Source: Acetobacter estunensis
GTDB taxonomy: Bacteria > Pseudomonadota > Alphaproteobacteria > Acetobacterales > Acetobacteraceae
Direction: 5' to 3'
NCBI RefSeq assembly: GCF_011516945.1
Contig: NZ_WOTH01000003.1
Location: 1-64,000, forward strand
DNA length: 64,000 nucleotides
Shown: in pieces, positions 42,480 to 51,063 of the stretch
How the letters are laid out: each line of letters begins with the position of its first letter
How positions within the stretch are numbered: position 1 is the first letter of the stretch
Translations under genes and position numbers: made by a program
The notes under the pieces: model-generated
What the model saw: the letters and a program-made list of their open reading frames with translations, nothing else
What the model was told of the DNA's origin: nothing
Database searches by the model: none

Positions 42480-44099
42480 ATGGACGTGATGATGTGCAGC
42501 ATGTCCACCACGGCGGAGAGTTCTTCCTCCGATCCTTCCGATCAGCCGGCGTTCTCTCGCAAAGCCTCGCATCGTGGTCTTCTCGCCACTCTGCGCGGGC
42601 GTGTGCTTCCCACTCTTCTGAGTGGCTGCATGTTGGCGGGGTGCACGGTAGGGCCGAATTTCCAGCCGGACCGCATGAAGGTGCCGGCGGGCTTCAAGGA
42701 GGCGGCGGAAGAAAAGCCTGCGACACCGGAGCAGATTGCGCGCACCGACAAGGAAATGACCGAGTGGTGGGCGTCCTTCAATGATCCGATCCTGACCCGA
42801 CTGGTCGAGGACGCGATCAAGGGCAATTACGATCTGCAGGAAGCCGGACAGCGTATTCTTGCCGAGCGTGCCCTGCGCGATAAGGCGGCTTCGGCCTGGT
42901 ATCCGCAGATGGACGCCAATGCGGGCGGCGGCGATGTCCGTTATTCCATCAACATCGACAACTGGCCCCTGCGTCCGGGTAATCCGGCCAACCAGCCCGA
43001 AGCGTCCATGTTGACCTATGGCATGTCCGCGACATGGGAAATCGACGTGTTCGGACGTATCCGGCGGGCCGTCGAGGCGCATGAACGCTCTGTCGAGACA
43101 TCCATTGAAGGCCGCCGCGCCCTTCTGATGATGCTGCTCTCGGAACTGGCCAACGATTACATGCTTCTGCGCGTGACGCAGTTGCAGATCCAGATTGCGA
43201 CCGACAACATCAAGGTTGCGAAGGACAGTTTCGATCTGGCCAACCGTCTCTATCTCGAAGGCGTGGGCAATACGCTCCAGACCGCACAGGCGCAGGCCGA
43301 GCTGGATTCCCAGATCGCAGCCCGCGAACCGCTCAAAACGCATGTCTCGCAGATCTCCCACGCCATTTCGGTTCTGACAGGCAAGATGCCGGGCGAACTG
43401 GAGGATGAGCTCAAGGTCGTTCGACCGTTGCCGAAAGTCCCTGAGTTCCCGGCCACCATGCCGTCCATCGTGATTGCCAACCGCCCCGACATCCGGGCTG
43501 CGGAGAAGCAGTACGCGATGGCCACGGCCGAGGTCGGTGTTGCGGTGGCGGATCTTTACCCGCACTTCGTGATTCCGCTGAACTTCAATCCGAACGCATC
43601 GGCCATGTATCAGGCGTTCCAAGCCAATGCGATGAGCTGGCAGTTCCTGATGATGGCCAGCCTGCCGCTGATGCACGGCGGCAAATACACAGCCACCATC
43701 CGCGCAGCACAGGCGGCGGCCGAAGCGTCCCGTCTGCATTATCGGCAGACCGTCCTCAACGGCTTCAAGGAAGTCGAGGATGCGATGGCCGCGTGGCATG
43801 ACGACATCGAATATGCCGAGCAGTTGCATAAGGCCTCGGAAGATAGCGCGTTGGCGCGCGATCGCGCTCGTAGACTCTACGCCGCCGGCCTGATCGGCTT
43901 CCTCGATGTGCTGACGGCAGAGCGCACCACTCTCGATGCGCAGAATCATGAGGCTCTTTCGCGGCTTGAGCGTCTGCGCGATGCGGTCAATCTCTACACC
44001 GCCATTGGCGCGGGCTGGCGTGGCGTGGCGCTCACGAGTTCCAGCCTGCCGGTCTCATTGCAAACGCAGAACGCGTGGGCACAGGCCTTCCAGCAGTAA
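42480..44099 (+). CDS. NodT-family outer-membrane efflux lipoprotein
   Basis: 539 aa from the ATG at 42480; an ATG at 42453 overlapping the HlyD gene and later ATGs are also in frame. A lipobox LAGC (in SGCMLAGCTVGPNFQ) follows a signal peptide, so the protein is lipid-anchored in the outer membrane. Two TolC-like repeats, WWASFNDPILTRLVEDAIKGN and IVIANRPDIRAAEKQYAMA, mark the OEP fold. The tail beyond residue 500 is unstructured. It ends the operon at a strong terminator. Confidence 0.93.
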   Translation: MDVMMCSMSTTAESSSSDPSDQPAFSRKASHRGLLATLRGRVLPTLLSGCMLAGCTVGPNFQPDRMKVPAGFKEAAEEKPATPEQIARTDKEMTEWWASFNDPILTRLVEDAIKGNYDLQEAGQRILAERALRDKAASAWYPQMDANAGGGDVRYSINIDNWPLRPGNPANQPEASMLTYGMSATWEIDVFGRIRRAVEAHERSVETSIEGRRALLMMLLSELANDYMLLRVTQLQIQIATDNIKVAKDSFDLANRLYLEGVGNTLQTAQAQAELDSQIAAREPLKTHVSQISHAISVLTGKMPGELEDELKVVRPLPKVPEFPATMPSIVIANRPDIRAAEKQYAMATAEVGVAVADLYPHFVIPLNFNPNASAMYQAFQANAMSWQFLMMASLPLMHGGKYTATIRAAQAAAEASRLHYRQTVLNGFKEVEDAMAAWHDDIEYAEQLHKASEDSALARDRARRLYAAGLIGFLDVLTAERTTLDAQNHEALSRLERLRDAVNLYTAIGAGWRGVALTSSSLPVSLQTQNAWAQAFQQ

Positions 44100-44119
44100 T
44101 GCGTGGCTGAACTCCAGTC

Positions 44120-44165
44120 GTGTCGGGACGTTGGGGAACGGCCCCGTTCGTTCCGACACATTTTT
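44120..44165 (+). terminator. Rho-independent terminator of the efflux operon
   Basis: GTGTCGG at 44120 pairs with CCGACAC at 44153-44159 with further inner pairs (ACG/CGT, GGGG/CCCC), followed by ATTTTT. Confidence 0.85.
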
Positions 44166-44184
44166 CCACGAAAGGATCAGGCCC

Positions 44185-44448
44185 ATGGATGATGAGCCGA
44201 ATTACGCCCGTCGTCTGGCCTTGATTCTGGGTGGTTTCATGGTGGGCTTCACCCTGATCGTCGTCGATACGTGGACGTTGATCGCCAATCCCGGTTACGG
44301 GCAATCGCTCTTCGTACTGATCCTGCGTTATCTGCCGCTGGTGGCGGGTGTCGCCATCATGATTGGGGCCTTCGTGCTGCTTCGCAAGCCGGTTGAGGAC
44401 GATCCCGGCGTTGCGCCCGACGATGTGGACAACATGGACGGCGCCTGA
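44185..44448 (+). CDS. Hypothetical two-helix membrane protein
   Basis: 87 aa. AAAGGA lies 8 nt before the ATG. Two membrane helices (LALILGGFMVGFTLIVVDTW and LILRYLPLVAGVAIMIGAFVL, each partly listed) and an acidic C-terminus (EDDPGVAPDDVDNMDG). It starts 20 bp beyond the efflux terminator, so it needs readthrough or its own promoter. It is convergent with the next gene, the stops being 6 bp apart. No family recognised. Confidence 0.7.
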   Translation: MDDEPNYARRLALILGGFMVGFTLIVVDTWTLIANPGYGQSLFVLILRYLPLVAGVAIMIGAFVLLRKPVEDDPGVAPDDVDNMDGA

Positions 44449-44454
44449 GCACCT

Positions 44455-45099
44455 TTACGCCGCGAAGGGCAGTTTCTTGAGGAAAGCGGAGAGTTTGTGC
44501 CGCCGCAGTTCCGAGCGGGCCAGCGCTCCGGTCTCCATATAATTCAGCTGGATGGTGGTGCGCGGTCCGGCGTAGCGCCGGTGGCCGTGCCACGTTGTCG
44601 GACCGTTGGGAAAGACCAGAAGTGTCCCGTTTACGGGGGGCACCTCGACGGCATAGTCCTCCACATCGTCCGGTCCGTTCAGAAGACGCAGGCAGCCGTC
44701 CTGCCGTGCGAACGCCTCCGTCGCCGGGTTGAGATAGAGCAGCACCGTCACACGCTTGGCGGCAGAGTCGCAATGGATACGCCCGTCCTTTTCCCGTGTC
44801 CGGCCGCGCACGGTCAGCATGGTGGGGGCGTCATGCAGGTCGAGACCGAATTTTTCCGCAATGAGCCGCCGCAGTTCCGGCCCTTCCATCTGTTGGATCA
44901 GGTTCTGCATGAGCGGTGTGAGTGACAGGGATTCCGGCGGAAAGGAGCCGCCTGACTCGATCTGGGGCAGCGAGACATACAGAGCCTTCAGATCATCGGG
45001 ACGGATGAAGTGCTCGACCACCAGATGCGCAAAAGGAGTCTGCACGACCGGTGCCGCCGCGAGAGCCGCGAAATCGGGATGAACGGAAGCAACGGTCAT
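44455..45099 (-). CDS. 2-oxoglutarate/Fe(II)-dependent oxygenase
   Basis: 214 aa, starting at an ATG with AGGAGA 8 nt upstream. The iron ligands read HCD in GRIHCDSAAKRVTVLLYLNP and a distal His in TTWHGHRRYAGPRTTIQLNY, where the Arg would bind 2-oxoglutarate, giving the HxD...H facial triad of the prolyl-4-hydroxylase-like superfamily. The substrate is unknown. It stands alone on the minus strand. Confidence 0.85.
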   Translation of the reverse strand: MTVASVHPDFAALAAAPVVQTPFAHLVVEHFIRPDDLKALYVSLPQIESGGSFPPESLSLTPLMQNLIQQMEGPELRRLIAEKFGLDLHDAPTMLTVRGRTREKDGRIHCDSAAKRVTVLLYLNPATEAFARQDGCLRLLNGPDDVEDYAVEVPPVNGTLLVFPNGPTTWHGHRRYAGPRTTIQLNYMETGALARSELRRHKLSAFLKKLPFAA

Positions 45100-45234
45100 G
45101 GCGGTTCTCCTGCGCATGCGCGGGGTCTGGGGTTTCAGGCGGCATCATAGAGGCACGCGAACCCGGTTTCCATATTTCGAGGCATTGCGAAAATGAGAGT
45201 TTGTTAAGGGAGTTGAGGGAAAATCGCGCGGGAT

Positions 45235-46569
45235 ATGAGTGTCATTCCCGCATCGCTGTCCCGGTTTCTCCGATCCGGCGTTCACCTGTTCATCGTGAAA
45301 GGTGTGCTGGAAGGGCGATGGCTCACGCGCGATCGTGCGCTTGCGTACTGCCTTATCAGCGGCGTCTTCAACTGGGGGCTGCTGCCTTACATCCTGTTGG
45401 TCTCACATGGTGGATACGATTTCCACGGTGTGCCGATCTGTCTGGATTTTGTCAGCTTCTGGACCGCATCCATTCAGGTGCAGTGTGGTCATGTGGCGGA
45501 AGTGTACAACGAGATCGCGCATCATCTGGCGGAAAAAGTGGCCTTTCACGGCATGACCTTCGGGAATGTCGCGTTCTATTACCCACCTACATGGCTTCTA
45601 TTTTGCCTGCCTTTCGCTCTTGCGTCCTATCCGGTCGCGGTGGGGCTTTTCGAATTTGGAAGCGTGGCGGTTTTTGTGGCGGTTGTGCGTCGCCTGCTGC
45701 CCCAGCGGTGGGCGTGGATCCCGATCCTGATGTTTCCCGGGCTCGTCATCAACATCGTCAATGGACAGAACGGTCTTCTGACCGGCTCATTTCTGGGGCT
45801 CGCCATGGTGCTGATCCCTACATGGCCTTTTCTGGCGGGCATGTCGTTGGGCGTGCTGGTCATCAAGCCGCAGCTTCTGCTGGCCGCGCCGGTCGTGTTG
45901 CTCTGCGCACGGCAGTGGCGGGTGATTGCAGGTGGCCTATGTTCCGGTCTGGGGTTGATAGCTGTGTCGTGGCTGACATTCGGACCGGCCGCATGGAGCG
46001 GTTTCTTCCGCGTGAGTGCGATCGCGCGCAAGACCTATGAGATGTCCTACGTCCCGGCGTGGAAAATGCAGAGCGTGTTCACGTCCGTCCGTCTTCTGCA
46101 CGGCAGTATCGCCATGGCCTATGTGGCGCAGATCACCATGACGTTGCTTGTGCTCGCTTTGGCCGGATGGGCGGTGTGGCGACGGCCTGCATCATCCTAC
46201 GCGGAGGCGGGACGTGCTGATATGGCGGTGATGATCGCTGCCCTGCCGTTCTGCTCACCCTTCCTGCTGGATTACGATCTGGCCTGTCTGGCTTTTCCCA
46301 TGGCGTGGGTGCTGGAACGCGGATTGCGGAACGGTTGGTGGAGCGGTGAGAAGTTTGTGCTCTTCCTGATTTTTCTTTATCTGCCCGCCGCCCGCGTGTT
46401 CGGGCATGCTTTCCTGTTGTGTCCGACGCCTTCCATCGCCTTTCTGTTGCTGCTGATTGTTGTGCGTCGGGCCGCATCTGAGCGGTGGAGACAGGCCCGG
46501 GCGTTTCTGCACAGGAATGGCGGGAGACACAGCACAGCCTCCATCGCGGGAGAGGGCGTTCAGGCCTGA
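45235..46569 (+). CDS. GT87/DUF2029-family polyprenol-linked sugar transferase
   Basis: 444 aa with about ten to eleven membrane helices. Family features: CLDFVSFWTAS with the outer-face acidic residue, a YYPPTWLLFCLPFA loop, NGQNGLLTGSFLG, and KPQLLLAAPVVLL. Members (for example mycobacterial PimE-like mannosyltransferases) use polyprenyl-phosphate sugars on the periplasmic side. The acceptor here is unknown. The 3' end overlaps the convergent tyrA by 10 bp. Confidence 0.87.
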   Translation: MSVIPASLSRFLRSGVHLFIVKGVLEGRWLTRDRALAYCLISGVFNWGLLPYILLVSHGGYDFHGVPICLDFVSFWTASIQVQCGHVAEVYNEIAHHLAEKVAFHGMTFGNVAFYYPPTWLLFCLPFALASYPVAVGLFEFGSVAVFVAVVRRLLPQRWAWIPILMFPGLVINIVNGQNGLLTGSFLGLAMVLIPTWPFLAGMSLGVLVIKPQLLLAAPVVLLCARQWRVIAGGLCSGLGLIAVSWLTFGPAAWSGFFRVSAIARKTYEMSYVPAWKMQSVFTSVRLLHGSIAMAYVAQITMTLLVLALAGWAVWRRPASSYAEAGRADMAVMIAALPFCSPFLLDYDLACLAFPMAWVLERGLRNGWWSGEKFVLFLIFLYLPAARVFGHAFLLCPTPSIAFLLLLIVVRRAASERWRQARAFLHRNGGRHSTASIAGEGVQA

Positions 46570-47456
46570 CGGTTTTCGAGCAGGCTCCGCCGGATGGCCC
46601 GCCCGCGCTCGATGCGATCCACGATGTAATCCGAATCGCCCCAGCGGATGGCGCGCGCCATGGCCTGCGCGTCTTCGAGAAAGCGGGAAAGCATCTCCAG
46701 CACGGCTTCGCGGTTGGAGAGAAAGATGTCGCGCCACATGATCGGGTCGGAGGAAGCGATGCGCGTGAAATCCCGAAATCCACTGGCCGCGAATTCCAGC
46801 ACTTCGGAGCGTGTTTCGTCCGCCAGATCGTCCGCCGTGCCGCAGATGGTGAAGGCCAGAAGATGCGGAAGATGGCTGACGATGGCGCAGACGCGGTCAT
46901 GATGCTCCGGCGTCATGGTGCGTGTGCGGGCGCCGCACAGTTCCCAGAGCGTGGTGATGGCGGTCGTGGCGGTGTCCGGCATGCCGTCGAGCGGTGTGAG
47001 GAGGCACCAGCGGTTGTCGAACAGGGTCGCGAAGCCCGCGTCCGGACCGGAATATTCGGTGCCGGCCATGGGGTGCGCGGGCACGTAGGGCACATCCGGG
47101 CGCAACGATGGACGAATGGCGTCGATGACCGATACCTTCGTGGAGCCGGTGTCGGTCAGAATGGCGCCGGGTTTCATGGCGGGAATGGCGGTGGCCGCGA
47201 CCTCTCCCATCGCCCCGACAGGCACGCAGAGCATCACGCAGTCCGACTGCGCGGCAGCGCCTGCGAGATCGTCCGTCACCTCATCCGCGATGCCGAGTTG
47301 GCGCACACGCTCCCGGAACGTCGGGTTGATGTCCACCGCGATCAGCTTTTTCGCCAGCGTGCCATCACGGCGCCCCCGATGGAGCACGGACGCGCCGATA
47401 AGGCCGGGTCCGACGACGGTGAGCGTCTCGAACAGAGGGGCAGCCGCGGACGTCAT
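46560..47456 (-). CDS. tyrA: Prephenate/arogenate dehydrogenase
   Basis: 298 aa. NAD-binding VVGPGLIGASVL, substrate-site VPAHPMAGTEYSGPDAG, and helical C-terminal half with CAIVSHLPHLLAF and FAASGFRDFTRIASSDP are all typical of monofunctional cyclohexadienyl dehydrogenases of tyrosine synthesis. The ATG lies 4 bp after the stop of the hpnL-like gene with AAGGA in the preceding stop region, so the two are one operon. Confidence 0.95.
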   Translation of the reverse strand: MTSAAAPLFETLTVVGPGLIGASVLHRGRRDGTLAKKLIAVDINPTFRERVRQLGIADEVTDDLAGAAAQSDCVMLCVPVGAMGEVAATAIPAMKPGAILTDTGSTKVSVIDAIRPSLRPDVPYVPAHPMAGTEYSGPDAGFATLFDNRWCLLTPLDGMPDTATTAITTLWELCGARTRTMTPEHHDRVCAIVSHLPHLLAFTICGTADDLADETRSEVLEFAASGFRDFTRIASSDPIMWRDIFLSNREAVLEMLSRFLEDAQAMARAIRWGDSDYIVDRIERGRAIRRSLLENRQA

Positions 47457-47460
47457 GACG

Positions 47461-48552
47461 TCATCCTTCCGGGTTGTCCGTGGCCACCTTGCCCGATGAG
47501 GGAAGAGGGGCGGGACGCTGTGCGTCAGGCTTGTGAAGGGCGCGCATTTCGCCCAACTGCCACAGAACGAGGACAGGCAGACCGATGCCCACTTCGCGGC
47601 CGCGCCGCAGAAGCGACAGGGCGAGGCAGGTCGAGGCATCCAGCCCGAAGGCGTGCCCGAGCGTCATGTAGGAGCCTTCCTGCACGCCCAGCCCGGCCGG
47701 GATGAGGAAGGAGGCGGACATCAGCCCGCAGGTCACACCCTCCACGGCGATGGCGTCGGGAAAGGAGAGAGAGGCGCCCATCAGGTGGACGGTCAGCCAC
47801 GTTACGCCAGCACTGGAGATCCAGCCGACAAGATGAATGGCGGCGGAAGCGGAGATACGTCCGGGGTGGGACCACGCTTCTTCCATCCGCTCCTGTAGAG
47901 AATCCGCACCATTGACCATGGTGGTCTGCCACTGACCGGCAATATGGCGGCCGAGACCTTCCACGCCACGCCGAATGGCGGCGCCCCCGCGCTGCTGAGT
48001 CCAGATGAAACCGGCGGCCCCCATGGTGAGCAGGAAGGCGCCGATGATGACGGGCCGCACAAGCGGGTTGGACGGCGTGCCGATGGCCAGAAGAGCGACA
48101 GCCAGAAGGATGAACACGATCTGCGCCAGCACTTCCGTGGTGATGTCCACCACGTTGGCGCAGGCCGCCTCGGGCCACTCGACGCCACCGCTCTGGGCAT
48201 CGCGCAGACCATGATGGCGACAGGTGGCGCGGATGCCGATCACAATGCCGCCAAGTTGTGAGAAAGGCAGGCAGGTGGAAGCGGCGTCGCGCACCATGCG
48301 GGCCTTGAACAGATGCCGGAAGCTCATGGAGGGGAAGGCGGCATGCCAGGCGGCGCCGAGCAGCACGTCCACGCCAAGCTGGGCGGCGACCGTAAGCAGG
48401 AAGCCGCTGACGCCAATCCGGGTGACGGCCGTGAACACTTCCCGGATGCCGCTATGGGCCAGCGCGAAGGCGATAACGCCGAGGCCGATGAGGGTGAGCA
48501 GAATAGTGAGCTTCTTCAACGCGCTGGGCCGTCCGTGACTGTTGCAGCTCAT
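47461..48552 (-). CDS. hpnL: HpnL-like membrane protein (lysylphosphatidylglycerol synthetase TM family)
   Basis: 363 aa with about seven to eight membrane helices (for example LTILLTLIGLGVIAFALA, VDITTEVLAQIVFILLAVAL, and SFLIPAGLGVQEGSYM). The LPFSQLGGIVIGIRA and IPAGLGVQEGSY motifs are those of the UPF0104/HpnL group. HpnL proteins co-occur with hopanoid genes; its position divergent from hpnA supports that name. A role in hopanoid transport or modification is proposed but unproven. GTG 48618 is an alternative start. Confidence 0.85.
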   Translation of the reverse strand: MSCNSHGRPSALKKLTILLTLIGLGVIAFALAHSGIREVFTAVTRIGVSGFLLTVAAQLGVDVLLGAAWHAAFPSMSFRHLFKARMVRDAASTCLPFSQLGGIVIGIRATCRHHGLRDAQSGGVEWPEAACANVVDITTEVLAQIVFILLAVALLAIGTPSNPLVRPVIIGAFLLTMGAAGFIWTQQRGGAAIRRGVEGLGRHIAGQWQTTMVNGADSLQERMEEAWSHPGRISASAAIHLVGWISSAGVTWLTVHLMGASLSFPDAIAVEGVTCGLMSASFLIPAGLGVQEGSYMTLGHAFGLDASTCLALSLLRRGREVGIGLPVLVLWQLGEMRALHKPDAQRPAPLPSSGKVATDNPEG

Positions 48553-48699
48553 CCCGTCCGCAGGCCATGCGGCAGGGGTTCGGGAAAAGGCGCATGGGCG
48601 TGAAGGGCCTGTCGGCACAGGGACCGTTCACGGACATCGTGCGGATGCCGCGCGCCTGCTCCGAAACAGGGCGCTTTCCATACACTACCCACCCGTTGC

Positions 48700-48749
48700 A
48701 CGCCAGAGCGTGGGATGAAAAGCCCTTTCCCGCTTGTGGGCTCTGGCGT
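48700..48749. promoter_or_regulatory. Perfect inverted repeat in the hpnL-hpnA divergent region
   Basis: ACGCCAGAGC at 48700-48709 and GCTCTGGCGT at 48740-48749, with an inner GTGGG/CCCGC pairing. The element sits in the 265-bp gap, about 70 bp before hpnA. It could be an operator for both directions or an mRNA leader hairpin. Confidence 0.5.
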
Positions 48750-48817
48750 CAGAGGTAAACATCGCGATAATCAGGCCCCCTGTCCGTCCGTCGCGTTTCT
48801 CAGGGGAACTGCTTGCA

Positions 48818-49813
48818 ATGACCGCACCGACGCTCGTTACGGGAGCCACGGGATTCGTGGGTTCCGCCGTGGCCCGGGTTCTGCTCGCCCGTGGCCATGA
48901 CCTGCGCCTGATGGTGCGCAAAGGCAGCGACCGTACCAACATCGCCGATATTCCCGCCGAATTGGTGGAAGGCGATCTCTCCACACCGGCCTGCTTTGCC
49001 GATGCGGTGAAGGGATGCCGTTACGTGTTTCACGTCGCGGCGGATTATCGCCTGTGGGTGCCCGATCCTGCGCCGATGATGGCGGCGAATGTCGAAGGCA
49101 CGCGCCTGTTGATGATGGCGGCGCAGAGCGCGGGCGTGGAGCGCATCGTGTACTGCTCCTCCGTGGCGGCGCTGGGCCTGATCGGGGACGGCACGATTTC
49201 GGACGAGCAGACGCCCGTGCATGAGCACGGTGTCATCGGCATCTATAAGAAATCGAAGTATCGCGCCGAGCAGGAAGTGCTCCGCATGGTGCGTGACAAG
49301 AGCCTGCCCGCTGTCATCGTCAATCCGTCCACGCCCGTTGGGCCACGTGATATCCGGCCCACGCCGACTGGCCAGATGATCCTCGACTGTGCGGCGGGTC
49401 GGATGCCGGCTTATGTCGATACGGGCGTGAACATCGTTCATGTGGACGATGTCGCGGAAGGCCATGCGCTCGCGCTCGAGCGCGGCAAAATCGGCGAGAA
49501 ATACATCCTCGGCGGCGAGAATTACCTGCTGGGCGACCTGTTTCGCATGGTGGCCGAAATTGCGGGCGTGAAGCCGCCCTCCATCCGCCTGCCGCAGGAA
49601 GTGATCTGGCCCGTCGCCATCGTCTCCGAATGGCTGTCACGCCGTTTCGGGATCGAGCCGCGCGTCACGCGTGAGATGTTGGCGATGTCGCGCAAGAAGA
49701 TGTTCTTTTCCTCCGATAAGGCCATTCACGAACTGGGCTACAGCCCGCGTCCAGCGCGTGAGGCGGTGACGGACGCCATCGACTGGTTTCGCAAGAGTGG
49801 GATGTTGCAATAG
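48818..49813 (+). CDS. hpnA: Hopanoid-associated sugar epimerase HpnA
   Basis: 331 aa, extended short-chain dehydrogenase. LVTGATGFVGSAVARVLL is the Rossmann motif; the catalytic YxxxK appears as IYKKSKYRAEQ and the Ser in VYCSSVAALG. Acts, by family knowledge, in side-chain steps of bacteriohopanepolyol synthesis. The ATG at 48818 fits relatives; AGGGGA lies about 11 nt upstream. First gene of the hopanoid operon. Confidence 0.94.
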   Translation: MTAPTLVTGATGFVGSAVARVLLARGHDLRLMVRKGSDRTNIADIPAELVEGDLSTPACFADAVKGCRYVFHVAADYRLWVPDPAPMMAANVEGTRLLMMAAQSAGVERIVYCSSVAALGLIGDGTISDEQTPVHEHGVIGIYKKSKYRAEQEVLRMVRDKSLPAVIVNPSTPVGPRDIRPTPTGQMILDCAAGRMPAYVDTGVNIVHVDDVAEGHALALERGKIGEKYILGGENYLLGDLFRMVAEIAGVKPPSIRLPQEVIWPVAIVSEWLSRRFGIEPRVTREMLAMSRKKMFFSSDKAIHELGYSPRPAREAVTDAIDWFRKSGMLQ

Positions 49814-49826
49814 GGGCGTATGAGGC

Positions 49827-50978
49827 ATGCTGGTCTTTCTCACGACGCTTGCAACTGTTGTCTGGGGGCTTCTTCTCGCGTTTCATGGGCGGTTCTGGCA
49901 GGCTGGACCGATCCTGCGGCATGCGCGTCCGAAAGGAGCGCCACCTGTCACGGTTGTCGTGCCGGCTCGTGATGAGGCGGAGTCGATCGAACGGGCGCTC
50001 TCCACGTTGTTGGCGCAGGATTATGACGGTCGCTACCGCATCGTGATGACCGATGACGGCAGCACGGATGGAACCGGCACTCTGGCCCGCAAGCTGCCCG
50101 ATCCGCAGGGAAAGCTGACCATCGTGGAGGGGGCGCCCCGTCCCGATGCCGAGTGGAGCGGTAAGCTCTGGGCCGTGCAGCAGGCCGTCGCCCGTGTGCA
50201 GGCCGACGATCCGCAGGATGAGGGCTATATCCTTTTTACCGACGCCGATATCGAACATGACCCGCAGCATGTCGCAACGCTCGTCGCCAAGGCTGAGGCG
50301 GACGGGTTGGATATGGTATCGGAGATGGTGGAGCTGAACTGCGAAAGTCCGGCCGAACGGGCATTGGTCCCGGCTTTCGTGTTCTTTTTTGCTCTTCTTT
50401 ATCCTTTTGCCCGTGTGGCCGACCCTAAAAGTCCTACGGCAGCAGCGGCAGGCGGCACGATCCTTCTGCGGCGTTCGGCTCTGGCGCGTATCGGAGGTAT
50501 CGAATCCCTGCACGGTGCGCTGATCGATGACTGCACGCTGGCCGCTCATGTGAAGCGCTCGGGCGGGCGTCTCTATCTGGGACATTCGTGCCTTGCGCGT
50601 TCCATCCGTCCTTACCCGCACCCCCGCGACATCTGGCGGATGATCGCGCGCACAGCCTATGTGCAGCTTCATTATTCCCCGCTCATGCTGGCAGGTACGG
50701 TGCTGGGGATGGTGCTGGTGTGGATGCTGCCCATGCTGGTGGCGCTGTTTGGCAAGGGCACGGCGCGCAAACTGGCGTTTGTCGCATGGGCTGCTTCCAT
50801 GGGGTCTTATGTTCCCACCCTGAAACGCTTCCGCATGTCGCCGCTCTGGGCGGTATGCCTGCCTGCTGTGGCGCTTTTCTATACGGCAGCGACGGTGGGA
50901 TCGGCGATGGATTATCATCGTGGACGCGGCGTGCAGTGGAAAAACCGGGCCTACCGGGATGCCACGCACGCCGGTTGA
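49827..50978 (+). CDS. hpnB: Hopanoid-associated glycosyltransferase HpnB
   Basis: 383 aa GT2 enzyme with an N-terminal helix and two to three C-terminal helices (VLGMVLVWMLPMLVALFG, VCLPAVALFYTAATVG). Catalytic parts: VTVVVPARDEAESIERAL, MTDDGSTDGT, ILFTDADIEHDP with DAD, and LIDDCTLAAHVKR. Follows hpnA by 13 bp. Proposed to act in hopanoid polyol processing. Confidence 0.93.
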   Translation: MLVFLTTLATVVWGLLLAFHGRFWQAGPILRHARPKGAPPVTVVVPARDEAESIERALSTLLAQDYDGRYRIVMTDDGSTDGTGTLARKLPDPQGKLTIVEGAPRPDAEWSGKLWAVQQAVARVQADDPQDEGYILFTDADIEHDPQHVATLVAKAEADGLDMVSEMVELNCESPAERALVPAFVFFFALLYPFARVADPKSPTAAAAGGTILLRRSALARIGGIESLHGALIDDCTLAAHVKRSGGRLYLGHSCLARSIRPYPHPRDIWRMIARTAYVQLHYSPLMLAGTVLGMVLVWMLPMLVALFGKGTARKLAFVAWAASMGSYVPTLKRFRMSPLWAVCLPAVALFYTAATVGSAMDYHRGRGVQWKNRAYRDATHAG

Positions 50979-51063
50979 CGGCGTGGCGCGTGGGGCGGCC
51001 CTGAGGGACGCGCGGGGCAGGGAGTGTAGGCAGCCGCCTCCGGAGCGTGTAAACCACCGCGCC

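Noticed and set aside
45051-46040. 329-aa plus-strand frame overlapping the GT87 gene
   Set aside because: Out of frame with a membrane protein whose family motifs are clear; Arg/Gly/Cys-rich shadow.
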